A stretch of 64,000 nucleotides of DNA from Sinorhizobium chiapasense (GTDB taxonomy: Bacteria; Pseudomonadota; Alphaproteobacteria; Rhizobiales; Rhizobiaceae): positions 1-64,000 of the forward strand of contig NZ_CP133150.1 of the NCBI RefSeq assembly GCF_036488675.1, given 5' to 3'. This document shows, one piece after another, positions 1 to 9,059 of this stretch (its first letter is position 1; every line of letters starts with the position of its first letter). Position numbers and translations under genes: made by a program. The notes below the pieces were generated by a model. That model was not told where the DNA came from. It did no database searches and saw only the letters and a list, made by a program, of their open reading frames with translations.

Positions 1-72
1 GCAATCACGCTGGCAGCATCGATGGTTGGCGACTGGCTACGCGACACGTTCGATCCCCGGAGCCGCAGCTAA
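1..72 (+). CDS. ABC transporter permease, C-terminal end only
   Basis: An open frame runs in from the left edge and ends at TAA with a tail reading GDWLRDTFDPR. This kind of tail is typical of inner-membrane permeases of the DppC/OppC type. Only 23 residues are inside the window. It is followed after 60 bases by the binding-protein gene of the same importer, which supports the call. The family is inferred from the short tail and the neighbours. Confidence 0.6.
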   Translation, partial: AITLAASMVGDWLRDTFDPRSRS

Positions 73-132
73 TTCGCGCCGCTCTCAAACCTTCCTGCAG
101 GAAAACCTAACAACCCAACCTTAGGAGACACT

Positions 133-1644
133 ATGCGAAACCTACTCATAGCGGTCGCTATGCTACTGCCGACCTTCGCGGTCGCGCAGGAAGACACAAG
201 ACCCCCCCTCACTGTCGGCGTCAACGCGGTCCGCGCAAACTTCGATCCCGCATTGGCACTTGGGAATGTCGACTTCCCAATGACATACAATATGTTCGAC
301 ACGCTCGTTGCGCGGGACTTTTCCAAAAGCAAGGATCGGACAGCTTATGAGCTTGTTCCCGGCCTAGCACAAAGCTGGAAGCGGATCGACGATCGTACCA
401 TGGAATTCTCGCTGCGGCCGGATGTGCGGTTTCACAACGGTCAGCCCTTTACCAGTGCTGATGTCAAATTCACCTTTGATCGAATCTTGAATCCGGAGTC
501 GGACTACGTCTTTGCCAAGAATCTCCTCAAGGTGATCGAACGCGTCGACATCGTCGATGATCTGACTGTCCGGATTACCACGACAGCTCCGAGCCCGATA
601 CTGCTACACCTGCTTGCCTATCATTCGAGCGATATCGTGCCGAAAGCCTATTTCGAGTCGGTGGGAGAGAGCGGCTTCGGCCAAAAGCCGGTCGGGACGG
701 GTCCGTTCGCTTTCGTCAAGCTCCAGCCTGACGAGAGCATGGAGCTCAAGGCCAATGACTCCTACTTCGACGGTCGGCCGACAATCTCGAGCTTGACCTT
801 CAAGGCCATCCCGGAGGTTTCTGCGAGAATTACTGCGCTCGCGAACGGTGAGGTCGATGTCATAAACAGCCTGCCGCCGGATCAATTGGAAGCAGTCAAG
901 AACCTGGGTTGCTGCGAGGTCCGCAGCGCATTGATGAACCATCACTTCCTTATCTACAACACCTTCAACCCAGTGATGGCCGACAAGAAACTGCGGCAGG
1001 CACTCAATCTCTCGATCGATCGCCAGTTGCTTGTGAACGCCCTGTGGGATGGCAAGGCGACGCTGCCGCACTCCGCCCAATACGAGGCCTGGGGACCGGA
1101 ACTCTACAATCCCGATCGGCCAACTCCGGCCTTCGATCCCGAGCGCGCGCGCCAGTTGCTCTCGCAATCGACCTATAAGGGGGAACCGATCCAATTCGTA
1201 ACTCACCCGGTCTACTACACGAATGGCGTTGCAGTCGCCGAAGCTGTCGTTCAGATGTGGAAGGCGATCGGCGTCAATGCCAGCGTTCGTGTCGATGAAG
1301 GCTGGACCAAGCTCAAAAAGGAGGACCCGGCCCTCACCGTGAGGAACGCGTCTGACTGGGTCGTGCCGACCGACCCCGCGGTCACGCTTTACATGACCTG
1401 GGGGAAGCGGTTTTGGAAAGACGAGCAGCGCTTCGACGAACTCGCCAAAGAGGGCGAGACCACACTCGATAGCAAACGTCGCTACGAAATCTATCAAAAG
1501 ATGATCGATATCTTCGAGGACGAAGCGCCCGGTACGTACCTCTATCGTGCGCCGGAATTCTACGGGGTTCGGACCAACATCCAGTGGTTGCCGAACACCG
1601 ACTACACCATGGATTTCCGGCCGGACAACATTCACTTCAAGTGA
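133..1644 (+). CDS. ABC transporter substrate-binding protein, peptide/nickel (SBP_bac_5) family
   Basis: A 503-residue periplasmic solute-binding protein. Residues 1-18 form a signal peptide (MRNLLIAVAMLLPTFAVA), cleaved before the QED segment. The mature part has the family-5 layout: an early FDPA segment, VRFHNGQPFTSADVKFTFDR near residues 98-115, and the KLRQALNLSIDR segment near residue 290. It would capture the substrate for the permeases and the two ATPases that follow. A Shine-Dalgarno-like AGGAG lies 8 bases before the ATG. Family members bind di- and oligopeptides, nickel or opines. The neighbouring phosphonate genes make a phosphorus-containing substrate plausible, but this is inference. 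Confidence 0.9.
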   Translation: MRNLLIAVAMLLPTFAVAQEDTRPPLTVGVNAVRANFDPALALGNVDFPMTYNMFDTLVARDFSKSKDRTAYELVPGLAQSWKRIDDRTMEFSLRPDVRFHNGQPFTSADVKFTFDRILNPESDYVFAKNLLKVIERVDIVDDLTVRITTTAPSPILLHLLAYHSSDIVPKAYFESVGESGFGQKPVGTGPFAFVKLQPDESMELKANDSYFDGRPTISSLTFKAIPEVSARITALANGEVDVINSLPPDQLEAVKNLGCCEVRSALMNHHFLIYNTFNPVMADKKLRQALNLSIDRQLLVNALWDGKATLPHSAQYEAWGPELYNPDRPTPAFDPERARQLLSQSTYKGEPIQFVTHPVYYTNGVAVAEAVVQMWKAIGVNASVRVDEGWTKLKKEDPALTVRNASDWVVPTDPAVTLYMTWGKRFWKDEQRFDELAKEGETTLDSKRRYEIYQKMIDIFEDEAPGTYLYRAPEFYGVRTNIQWLPNTDYTMDFRPDNIHFK

Positions 1645-1682
1645 ATGTCACTGTTCCGCTCAGCTACCAGGACGGTTTTACG

Positions 1683-2699
1683 ATGAACGATGCCGAACTC
1701 CTGCGCGTCGAGAATTTGCGCACCCATTTCCATGCCCAAGATCGAACTGTCAAAGCAGTCGAAGGGGTCTCGTTCTCGATTCGACAAGGGAGCACGGTCT
1801 GCCTTGTCGGAGAATCCGGCTCAGGCAAATCGGCAACCGCGTTTTCCATCCTGAACCTCATTCCGAAGTCACTGGGCCGGATTGTTGCGGGGAAGGTCCT
1901 CTATCAAGGGGAGGACCTTCTCCAAATTCCGGCGCGACGTCTGCGCGGCATTCTTGGCAACGACATCGCTATGATCTTTCAGGAGCCCGCGGCGGCGCTC
2001 AATCCAGTCTACACGATCGGCAACCAATTGATGGAGGTTCTGCGGACCCATCAGCGATGCTCTCACCGCGAAGCTCGACGCCAAGCCAGAGAACTGCTCG
2101 ATCGGGTCGGTATCGCCGATGCCGAGCGGCGCCTCGATGACTATCCTCATCAGCTTTCCGGCGGTATGCGCCAGCGGGCAATGATCGCGATCGCGCTGTC
2201 ATGCCGCCCGAAATTGCTGATCGCCGACGAGCCGACGACGGCCCTCGATGCCACGGTCCAATCGCAAATCCTCGCCCTTCTTCACGAACTGCAGCAGGAA
2301 ACCGGCATGGCCATGCTGTTCATCACTCATGATCTCAGTGTCGTCGCCGAGATCGCTGACCGGGTCGTGGTGATGTATGCGGGCCGAGTTGTCGAAGAGG
2401 GCAATGTCGTGCAGATCTTCGACGCTCCACGAATGCCTTACACGCGCGGCCTGCTGAAAGCGCGGCCGCAGTTGCAGCCCGGCCGCGCTTTTCCGCGGCG
2501 GCTTTCCGCCATCCCCGGCAGCCCTCCGGAACTTGCTCATCTGGCGAGCGGCTGTTCCTTCCGTCCGCGCTGCAGCCATGCCGTCGCCGACTGTGCACGG
2601 CAGATGCCGGAACTCGACATCGCCGACGGCCACAGTGTCCGTTGTTGGCGTTGGCGAGAAATCACCGCATCTGCCGCGAGGCGGGAGGCTGTAGCATGA
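1683..2699 (+). CDS. Dipeptide/oligopeptide ABC transporter ATP-binding protein (DppD/OppD type)
   Basis: A 338-residue ATPase with Walker A GESGSGKS near residue 40, signature LSGGMRQR, Walker [13 protein letters not shown] and the H-loop ITHD. The C-terminal end ([14 protein letters not shown]) is the cysteine-containing oligopeptide-transporter extension, PF08352. The chosen ATG is preceded by AGGACGG. A longer frame opening at 1584 would overlap the binding-protein gene and has no homologous N-terminus. It overlaps the next ATPase gene by 4 bases, so the two are probably translationally coupled. The pair would power the importer. Confidence 0.92.
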   Translation: MNDAELLRVENLRTHFHAQDRTVKAVEGVSFSIRQGSTVCLVGESGSGKSATAFSILNLIPKSLGRIVAGKVLYQGEDLLQIPARRLRGILGNDIAMIFQEPAAALNPVYTIGNQLMEVLRTHQRCSHREARRQARELLDRVGIADAERRLDDYPHQLSGGMRQRAMIAIALSCRPKLLIADEPTTALDATVQSQILALLHELQQETGMAMLFITHDLSVVAEIADRVVVMYAGRVVEEGNVVQIFDAPRMPYTRGLLKARPQLQPGRAFPRRLSAIPGSPPELAHLASGCSFRPRCSHAVADCARQMPELDIADGHSVRCWRWREITASAARREAVA

Positions 2700-3742
2700 A
2701 TGCGTCCTTTGCACATTATGGGTCGCCCAATGGCGGTGTGATGCCGCCCTTCAGCGGTGCGTCTCTGCTTGACGTCGAGGATCTTCGGGTTCACCTGCCA
2801 CTGCGCAGCAGGTCGCTGTTCCGTCCCAAGCAGTTCATCAAAGCTGTCGACGGAGCATCGTTTTCGATATTGCCCGGCGAGATCGTCGCTCTGGTAGGCG
2901 AATCCGGTTCAGGCAAGACGACGCTGGGGCGCAGCTTGCTGCGGCTGACGCCGCCGAGTTCCGGCCGGGTTCGCTTCAAAGGGGTCGATCTGACGACCTT
3001 GACGCCAAAGGAAATGCGTTCCTTTCGGCGCCATATGCAGATGGTGTTCCAGGATCCCTACAGCAGCCTCAACCCACGCATGACCGTCGGGGAAATCGTC
3101 GGTGAACCGCTGTCGATCCATCATGCTCATCTGACCGCACGAGCACGGCTTGAGCGTGTGGCAGAACTCCTCTCACGGGTCGGAATTTCGCCGACGCATG
3201 CCGTGCGCTACCCGCACAGCTTCAGCGGCGGTCAACGCCAACGGATCGCCATCGCCAGAGCACTGTCGACCGAGCCGGATTTCATCGTCGCTGATGAGCC
3301 GATTTCGGCGCTCGATGTTTCGGTTCAGGCGCAGATCATCAACTTGATCTTGGAGCTGAAGGACAAGCTGTCTCTGACAATGCTCTTCATCTCGCATGAT
3401 CTGCGCGCGGTCAGCCACATCGCCGACCGGGTGATCGTCATGTATCTCGGTCGGATCATGGAGATCGCCCCTTCGGCAATGTTCTGGGATGGGCCTGCGC
3501 ATCCCTACACCGAAGCGCTGCTGGCCGCTCTGCCGGTCGAGCATCCAAAGTTTCGACGAAACCGGGTGGTTCTGAAAGGCGAAGTTCCGAGTGCCGTGTC
3601 ACCGCCGTCCGGCTGCGTCTTTCGAACCAGGTGCCCGATTGCAAGCCCGGAATGTGCAGCGGCTTCACCGGCACTGCGCCAGGTTGCGCCAGGGCACTGG
3701 ACGGCCTGCATCAAACAAAAATCTTTCGATTTGAAGGGGTGA
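2696..3742 (+). CDS. Dipeptide/oligopeptide ABC transporter ATP-binding protein (DppF/OppF type)
   Basis: A 348-residue partner ATPase: Walker A GESGSGKT, signature FSGGQRQRIAIARAL, Walker B FIVADEPISALD and a C-terminal oligopeptide extension with CVFRTRCPIASPEC. The ATG lies in an ATGA overlap with the upstream gene and has GGGAGG 8 bases before it, so it is preferred over the more upstream in-frame ATG at 2642. It is the last transporter gene. The hydrolase gene starts 7 bases downstream, which suggests one transcript covering uptake and hydrolysis. Confidence 0.92.
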   Translation: MNASFAHYGSPNGGVMPPFSGASLLDVEDLRVHLPLRSRSLFRPKQFIKAVDGASFSILPGEIVALVGESGSGKTTLGRSLLRLTPPSSGRVRFKGVDLTTLTPKEMRSFRRHMQMVFQDPYSSLNPRMTVGEIVGEPLSIHHAHLTARARLERVAELLSRVGISPTHAVRYPHSFSGGQRQRIAIARALSTEPDFIVADEPISALDVSVQAQIINLILELKDKLSLTMLFISHDLRAVSHIADRVIVMYLGRIMEIAPSAMFWDGPAHPYTEALLAALPVEHPKFRRNRVVLKGEVPSAVSPPSGCVFRTRCPIASPECAAASPALRQVAPGHWTACIKQKSFDLKG

Positions 3743-3749
3743 GATTGAA

Positions 3750-4979
3750 ATGAAGCGTCGTAAACTCCTGTTGATCATGATCGACGGCGTGAACTCGGAC
3801 TATCTTGAGAACCATCGGGAGAGGCTCCCGAATTTATCTGCTCTGGCCGACAGCGGATATCGCGTTCGCCGGATGCGTTCCGCCGTACCGGCGACCTCCA
3901 TGCCGGGTCGGGCTTCCATCCTCACAGGTGTCGATGCAGACAGGCACGGGGTTTTTGGTAATCGCGTTCTGATCGACGGAGCATTCATCGCGGCCGAGGT
4001 GGAGCATCTTCTTGTGCCGACAATTGCAACCTTTGCTTCACGCGCGGGCCTGGACGTGGCCTGCGTCGGGCATGCTCTCATCGACCCGGAAGATACCTCC
4101 GTCTATGTTCCGCCCAGTTGGATGCGCGGCCCCGGTTTCACCAAGGTTCCGATCGACGGCAGTGCCCCCTACCTCCTGAGAGTCAAAGATCCGCGCGGTC
4201 GCTTGGCAGGTGTTCCCCTGCCTTCCTTCGTTCAGGAGTCCGCAAGGCCGGATCTCGTCTCTCGGGTCACTGCGACGCTCATCGACGACCAATTGACCGT
4301 CTCCGTCGCCGCAAGGCTGATCGGTTCTAAAGAACCGCCTGATCTGGTCGTCACCGAAATTAATGCCCCGGACATGTTCCAGCATGAGTTCGGCTGCGAG
4401 AGCGAAGAGGCCCATTTCTCTATTGCCTTTGCCGACTCTCTCGTTGGACTTTGCCTGGACGCCTTGCGCCGATCCGGCCGGCTCGACGACTACGTGATCG
4501 CGATTACCAGCGATCACGGTCACGGTAACATCAACACTTCGATCCTGCCTGAGCTGGTTATTCCCGGAAAAACGTTTTGCACTGAGGGTGCGACGCTGCA
4601 CGTCCTGGTCGACAACGATGCCGATCGTGCGGAGGTTACGCGAAGGCTCGCCGCCGTGGGGGCGGAACCTTGGAATGATGCACATTTGCCGGTAGAACTT
4701 CGCGAGCGCATTGCTACTTTCGTGGCTCCGCCGCAGCATGATTTCGAACTAGTGCCAGCCGGGCATCCGGCTGACCAACCGCTCGGTCGACCGAAATACA
4801 AAGCCACCCATGGATTTCGACCAGGCATGCCTGCGGACGATCGTATCTGCATTATGTCCGGGGCCGGTCTGCCAAGTGCGGTGGCGGAAGGAGCTGAAGC
4901 CACACGCCTTGCGCCGACGCTTGCATCCATCCTTGGGCTATCCACAGAGATGTTTCCTGATCGGCCGCTTTTCGGGTAA
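3750..4979 (+). CDS. Alkaline-phosphatase-superfamily hydrolase (phosphodiesterase / phosphonate-ester hydrolase-like)
   Basis: A 409-residue cytoplasmic enzyme (no signal peptide) of the nucleotide pyrophosphatase/phosphodiesterase and sulfatase superfamily. Metal-site motifs visible are MIDGVNSDY (Asp12), TSDHGHG and a late KATHGF histidine. The nucleophile region reads TSMPGRASILTG with Ser50 first in an S-x-P-x-R-x4-TG pattern. That resembles the formylglycine signature of sulfatases and phosphonate monoester hydrolases with Ser instead of Cys. The gene lies between an ABC importer and phnF, so it may split an imported phosphonate or phosphate ester before C-P lyase acts. A phosphonoacetate-hydrolase-like or nucleotide phosphodiesterase role is also possible. 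Superfamily is clear; substrate is unknown. Confidence 0.8.
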   Translation: MKRRKLLLIMIDGVNSDYLENHRERLPNLSALADSGYRVRRMRSAVPATSMPGRASILTGVDADRHGVFGNRVLIDGAFIAAEVEHLLVPTIATFASRAGLDVACVGHALIDPEDTSVYVPPSWMRGPGFTKVPIDGSAPYLLRVKDPRGRLAGVPLPSFVQESARPDLVSRVTATLIDDQLTVSVAARLIGSKEPPDLVVTEINAPDMFQHEFGCESEEAHFSIAFADSLVGLCLDALRRSGRLDDYVIAITSDHGHGNINTSILPELVIPGKTFCTEGATLHVLVDNDADRAEVTRRLAAVGAEPWNDAHLPVELRERIATFVAPPQHDFELVPAGHPADQPLGRPKYKATHGFRPGMPADDRICIMSGAGLPSAVAEGAEATRLAPTLASILGLSTEMFPDRPLFG

Positions 4980-5043
4980 ACAGGGTTTCCTGCACCCATT
5001 TTGGGGAATGCAATAGTCGTATCGGCAGTTGAAGTGGTGCTTA

Positions 5044-5745
5044 ATGAAACGTTGGGAAGTGGTTCGCTCCGGAATACTCAGCGATATCCATGCAGGAGCC
5101 TTCGAGAACGGTCGCCTGCCTGGGGACCTGGCTTTGGCAGAACGATTTGGCGTCAATCGCCACACCGTTCGAAACGCCATCAAGATTTTGGAGTCTGAAG
5201 GAGCTCTGCGCGTGCAACATGGTGTCGGTACCTTCGTTGCCGACGATTTCATTTCGCACACCTTGGGCAGTGATCCGAGATTTACGTTCAAACTTCTTGG
5301 CCAGAACAAGTCGGTCAAGCGGGAGATCTTGTCGATCAACGAGATCTCTGTCGAACCGGATATTGCGACGCATTTGAAGATTGCGCCCTCGGCGCTCGTG
5401 ACGGCCGTCAGGACGACTTCGTTCATCAACGATTGGCCCCTGGCGACCGGGACGGCCTATTTTCCGGTCGAGCGAGTTCCTGGTCTCGCCACGGCGTTCG
5501 AGGGGCTGAACTCTCCGACTGCGGCCCTGAAGCGCTGTGGCATTCCGAAATACAAGCGAAAATGGACGCGGATTACCGCCCGAAGGCCCACCCAGCAAGA
5601 GGCCCGTCTGTTGCGAATATCATCGTCCAGCCCGGTGCTCTTCGAGACCAATGTCGATGTGGCTCCGGATGGATTACCTATCAAATACGCCTTCGGCGTC
5701 ATACGAGCCGACAGATATGAATACCTGATAGAAGCCGATGACTAA
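5044..5745 (+). CDS. phnF: Phosphonate-operon repressor, GntR/HutC family (PhnF-like)
   Basis: A 233-residue regulator. The N-terminal winged helix-turn-helix includes the LPGDLALAERFGVNRHTVRNAI segment (about residues 26-47), followed by GVGTFVAD. The C-terminal UTRA ligand-binding domain runs to the end. The second ATG (5044) was chosen because MKRWEVVRSGI matches the usual HutC start; an in-frame codon 15 bases upstream is possible. It lies directly before the C-P lyase genes and in the same direction, as PhnF does in other C-P lyase clusters. A palindrome at 5881-5902 is the likely operator. The effector is unknown. Confidence 0.85.
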   Translation: MKRWEVVRSGILSDIHAGAFENGRLPGDLALAERFGVNRHTVRNAIKILESEGALRVQHGVGTFVADDFISHTLGSDPRFTFKLLGQNKSVKREILSINEISVEPDIATHLKIAPSALVTAVRTTSFINDWPLATGTAYFPVERVPGLATAFEGLNSPTAALKRCGIPKYKRKWTRITARRPTQQEARLLRISSSSPVLFETNVDVAPDGLPIKYAFGVIRADRYEYLIEADD

Positions 5746-5764
5746 ACGAGATTGCTGGCGAACG

Positions 5765-5797
5765 GGAAGGCAGCCTCACTCGCGAGTTCAGCCTTCC
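5765..5797 (+). terminator. Hairpin after phnF (possible terminator or attenuator)
   Basis: GGAAGGC at 5765-5771 pairs with GCCTTCC at 5791-5797, and a smaller palindrome ACTCGCGAGT lies in the loop. There is no T-run, so Rho-independent termination is doubtful. It lies 20 bases after the phnF stop and before the putative phnG operator, so it could separate the two units. Confidence 0.35.
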
Positions 5798-5880
5798 AGC
5801 GCCGGCCATTTCCTTCTGTTGCTCCGACTAACACTTTTCTGCTGAACCAGTCTCTTGTCATCAAAGTGTTGCAAAAAGCA

Positions 5881-5902
5881 GATACCTAGACATCTAGGTA
5901 TC
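5881..5902. promoter_or_regulatory. Perfect palindrome before phnG, candidate PhnF operator
   Basis: GATACCTAGA and its exact inverted complement are separated by the two bases CA, a perfect 10+10 inverted repeat. It ends 42 bases before the phnG start codon. GntR/HutC repressors bind palindromes of about this size, and phnF is the gene just upstream. The DNA symmetry is seen directly; the binding protein is inferred. Confidence 0.65.
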
Positions 5903-5944
5903 ATCTTAGGCCCGGCCCACCGAGGCCTGCAATCGAAGCGGCGA

Positions 5945-6406
5945 ATGCAAGTGCGCAATCAAATTGAAAACAGACAGCGATGGATGGCGGTTCTGGCGCG
6001 AACGAGGTGCGATGACCTCGAGCGCGCATGGAGCGATCTGCCCATCGCGCCACAATATGAATGGCTACGCCGGCCCGAGACCGGCCTCGTGCTGGTGCGT
6101 GGACGCGCAGGCGGTACCGGCAGCGCGTTCAACCTCGGTGAGGCCACGATGACCCGATGTGCCCTGAGGCTAGCCGATGGAACGACGGGGTTCGCCTTCG
6201 TGCTCGGACGCGACCAACGCCATGCGGAACTGGCGGCGGTCTTCGATGCGCTCCTGCAGCGGGCGGACGAGGTCGCGGCCGAGAGTCGTGCACTGGTCGC
6301 TCGATTTGAAGCGATGCAAGCGAGCCGCCGTGAGCTGAAGAGCCGCAAGACGGCTTCCACAAAGGTCGATTTTTTTGCAATGGCGCGAGGCACGAGTCTG
6401 GAATGA
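5945..6406 (+). CDS. phnG: C-P lyase subunit PhnG
   Basis: A 153-residue protein matching PhnG in length and in the central segment TGLVLVRGRAGGTGSAFNLGEATMTRCAL. PhnG is part of the PhnGHIJ core, which transfers alkylphosphonates onto the C1' of ATP-derived ribose and then breaks the C-P bond. The ATG at 5945 fits family length. An upstream in-frame ATG at 5855 would run through the palindrome and is rejected. The gene overlaps phnH by four bases. It is the first gene of the lyase operon, which continues to phnN. Confidence 0.92.
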   Translation: MQVRNQIENRQRWMAVLARTRCDDLERAWSDLPIAPQYEWLRRPETGLVLVRGRAGGTGSAFNLGEATMTRCALRLADGTTGFAFVLGRDQRHAELAAVFDALLQRADEVAAESRALVARFEAMQASRRELKSRKTASTKVDFFAMARGTSLE

Positions 6407-7008
6407 TGAGCGTTATGGACACCTCCGGGATCGAGCCCGGATTCACGAATCCTGTCTTCGACAGCCAGGACACGTTCCGCCGTATTCTGGATGCCTATGC
6501 CTATGTGGGCCGCCCGCAAAGGCTTGGCTTTGAAGCGACGGCAGTCGGACCGCTCGCACCGGCGACCGTTTCCGTTTGCCTCACATTGGCAGACTTCGAA
6601 ACGCCAGTCTGGCTCGATTCCCGATCCAATGACATCGATGTCCGCAACTACCTCGGGTTCCACTGTGGGACGCCGTTCGTCACTGGCGCCGACGAAGCGG
6701 CATTTGCCATCGTGGCGGATCCGATGACGATGCCGCGCCTGGCAGAGTTTCACCTAGGAAGCGAGTTGGAGCCCCAGACGTCGACGACCGTCGTTGTCCA
6801 GGTGCCGTGTTTGACGGGTGGTCCGCCGGTTCGGTGGAGTGGTCCGGGCATCCAGCATGAGGCCTCGGTCGCTATCGAGGGGCTTCCCTCGTGGTTCTGG
6901 GAAGAGTGGCCACTCAATCAAGAGCTTTATCCTATCGGCGTCGATGTCCTCTTTACTTCCGGAAACGCAATCATTGCTCTTCCTCGCAGCATATCGGTGG
7001 AGATCTAA
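6403..7008 (+). CDS. phnH: C-P lyase subunit PhnH
   Basis: A 201-residue protein with the PhnH opening GFTNPVFDSQDTFRRILDAYAYVGRPQRL and the later SNDIDVRNYLGFHCGTPF region. PhnH is a core subunit of the C-P lyase complex. The start ATG overlaps the phnG stop (ATGA), so the two are probably coupled. The next gene starts at the base after its stop codon. Confidence 0.92.
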   Translation: MMSVMDTSGIEPGFTNPVFDSQDTFRRILDAYAYVGRPQRLGFEATAVGPLAPATVSVCLTLADFETPVWLDSRSNDIDVRNYLGFHCGTPFVTGADEAAFAIVADPMTMPRLAEFHLGSELEPQTSTTVVVQVPCLTGGPPVRWSGPGIQHEASVAIEGLPSWFWEEWPLNQELYPIGVDVLFTSGNAIIALPRSISVEI

Positions 7009-8115
7009 ATGGCTTATGTGGCTGTAAAAGGAGGCGAGCAGGCTATCCTCAACTCGCACCGTTTGGTTGCGGAGGATCGGCGTGGCGATCCTGAAGTTCC
7101 CGCACTCAACGTTTCTCAGATCGCCGAGCAACTCGGTCTCGCCGTCGACCGCGTGATGTGCGAGGGTTCTGTCTACGACAGAGAGCTTGCGGCCCTGGCA
7201 TTGAAGCAGGCCCAGGGCGACGCAGTCGAGGCGATCTTCCTCCTCCGGGCGTTTCGGACGACCTTACCGCGTGTCGGGGTGTCGAAGCCGATCGATACGG
7301 ATCGCATGGCTATTCAGCGACGGATCTCCGCGACCTTCAAGGACGTTCCCGGCGGACAGGTCCTCGGTTCGACCTACGAATACACGCATCGACTGCTTGA
7401 TTTCGACCTCCTCGACAACGCTGAGGCCGAGGTGACGAGAGCGGAACTGGCTGCGACCCCCCTTGACGCCAATTGTCCACGTGCTTTTGACAGCATCTCG
7501 GATGAAGGCCTGATCGAGGCAGAAGCGCCTGCGCCTGAGGAAGCGTCGGTTTTCGACCTGACGCGAGAGCCCATGGCACTGCCGGCCGGGCGCGACCAGC
7601 GTTTGCAGAATCTTGCCCGCGGCGATGAAGGATTTGTCGTGGGATTGGCGTATTCCGCCCTGCGTGGCTATGGCGCGGCCCATCCCTATGTCGGCGAAAC
7701 CCGGGTCGGAGACGTTGCAATCGAAGTCGTTCCGGAGGAACTGGGCTTTCCCGTTTCAATAGGGGACATCACCGTCACCGAATGCCAGATGCTGGACTTG
7801 TTTGCAGGCTCGGACGACGAGCCGGCACGCTTCACGCGTGGATATGGTCTATCCTTTGGAAAGAGTGAGCGCAAGGCAATGGGAATGGCGATCGTCGATC
7901 GCTCATTGCGGTCCCGCGAATACGGCGAGGATGTGAAATACCCCGCGCAGGACGAAGAATTCGTTCTTTCTCATACCGACAATCTCGAGGCGGCCGGGTT
8001 CGTTTCACATCTGACCTTGCCCCACTACGTCGATTTCCAGGGTGACCTGCAGTTCATACGACAGCTGCGCGAGGAGCAGGCCGGCAGCCGTTCAACCAAG
8101 GAGGCCGCCGAATGA
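7009..8115 (+). CDS. phnI: C-P lyase subunit PhnI
   Basis: A 368-residue protein with the PhnI start MAYVAVKGGEQAILNSHRL and the later TRGYGLSFGKSERKAMGMAIVDRSL segment. PhnI, helped by PhnG, PhnH and PhnL, exchanges the adenine of ATP for the phosphonate to give a ribose-1-phosphonate triphosphate. GGTGGAG lies just upstream of the ATG, inside the end of phnH. Length is close to the E. coli protein (about 354). The stop overlaps the phnJ start by four bases. Confidence 0.93.
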   Translation: MAYVAVKGGEQAILNSHRLVAEDRRGDPEVPALNVSQIAEQLGLAVDRVMCEGSVYDRELAALALKQAQGDAVEAIFLLRAFRTTLPRVGVSKPIDTDRMAIQRRISATFKDVPGGQVLGSTYEYTHRLLDFDLLDNAEAEVTRAELAATPLDANCPRAFDSISDEGLIEAEAPAPEEASVFDLTREPMALPAGRDQRLQNLARGDEGFVVGLAYSALRGYGAAHPYVGETRVGDVAIEVVPEELGFPVSIGDITVTECQMLDLFAGSDDEPARFTRGYGLSFGKSERKAMGMAIVDRSLRSREYGEDVKYPAQDEEFVLSHTDNLEAAGFVSHLTLPHYVDFQGDLQFIRQLREEQAGSRSTKEAAE

Positions 8116-9059
8116 TCGACGCGCATGAAAATGCGGCCAAGCGTGGCCGCCAAGCCTACAATTTCGCCTATCTCGACGAGCAGTCCAAACGGATGATCCG
8201 CCGATGCATTTTGAAGGCGATGGCCGTTCCCGGCCTGCAGGTACCATTTGGCAGCCGCGAAATGCCGCTCGCCTATGGATGGGGCACCGGCGGCATACAA
8301 GTGACAGCCAGTGTCATTGGCCCCAACGATACCCTCAAGGTGATCGACCAGGGTGCGGACGACGCCACGAACGCGGTCTCGATCCGCCGATTTTTCAAGC
8401 GCGTGGCTGGAATCGAGACGACCGAAAAAACCGGCGCAGCCACAATCATCCAGACCCGTCATCGCCTGCCCGAAACGCCTCTCAGAGAGGGTCAGGTCAT
8501 CGTTTACCAGGTCCCGTCGCCGGAACCGTTGCGCAGTCTGGAACCGAGGGAATCTGAGACGCGCAAGATGCATGCCTATGCAGAGTATGGCCTGATGAGC
8601 GTCCAGCTTTACGAAGACATTGCGCGCTTCGGCCATATTGCCACGGCTCACAGCTATCCGGTGATGACCAACGGGCGCTATCTGATGTCGCCGTCGCCTA
8701 TTCCCAAATTCGACAATCCGAAGGTCGGGGATAGTCCAGCGATTCAGCTTTACGGCGCAGGCCGCGAAAAGCGGATCTACGCCGTCCCGCCCTATACGCG
8801 AGTGCAGAATCTCGACTTCGAAGACCATCCGTTCCGGGTTCAGAAATGGAGGCAATGTTGCTCGCTTTGTGGGGCAAGTGACAGTTACCTCGACGAGATC
8901 GTCGTGAATGACAGCGGGAGCCGAATGTTCGTTTGCTCCGACACCGACTACTGCGCAACCCGTCGAGACCAAGGTCACGTTGGACCGGAGGGTGACAGCC
9001 AGGCCGCCTTTGGATCGCTCCCGAGCTCGAAACCAGAAAAGGGATCGGAACCACGATGA
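8112..9059 (+). CDS. phnJ: C-P lyase radical SAM enzyme PhnJ
   Basis: A 315-residue protein, the catalytic subunit that breaks the carbon-phosphorus bond with a [4Fe-4S]/SAM radical mechanism. The key residues are conserved: Gly41 (equivalent to E. coli Gly32, in the AVPGLQVPF segment), and Cys250, Cys253, Cys275 and Cys281 (equivalent to 241, 244, 266 and 272) in CSLCGASDSY and FVCSDTDYC. A constant offset of nine residues reflects a longer N-terminus. The C-terminus is about 25 residues longer than in E. coli and of low complexity. The gene is coupled to both neighbours by four-base overlaps. Confidence 0.96.
   Translation: MIDAHENAAKRGRQAYNFAYLDEQSKRMIRRCILKAMAVPGLQVPFGSREMPLAYGWGTGGIQVTASVIGPNDTLKVIDQGADDATNAVSIRRFFKRVAGIETTEKTGAATIIQTRHRLPETPLREGQVIVYQVPSPEPLRSLEPRESETRKMHAYAEYGLMSVQLYEDIARFGHIATAHSYPVMTNGRYLMSPSPIPKFDNPKVGDSPAIQLYGAGREKRIYAVPPYTRVQNLDFEDHPFRVQKWRQCCSLCGASDSYLDEIVVNDSGSRMFVCSDTDYCATRRDQGHVGPEGDSQAAFGSLPSSKPEKGSEPR

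Noticed and set aside
5855..5880. Possible PhoB box (TTGTCAT repeat) before phnG
   Set aside because: Only the left half (TTGTCAT) fits; the second half at the right spacing is GTGTTGC, too far from the consensus.
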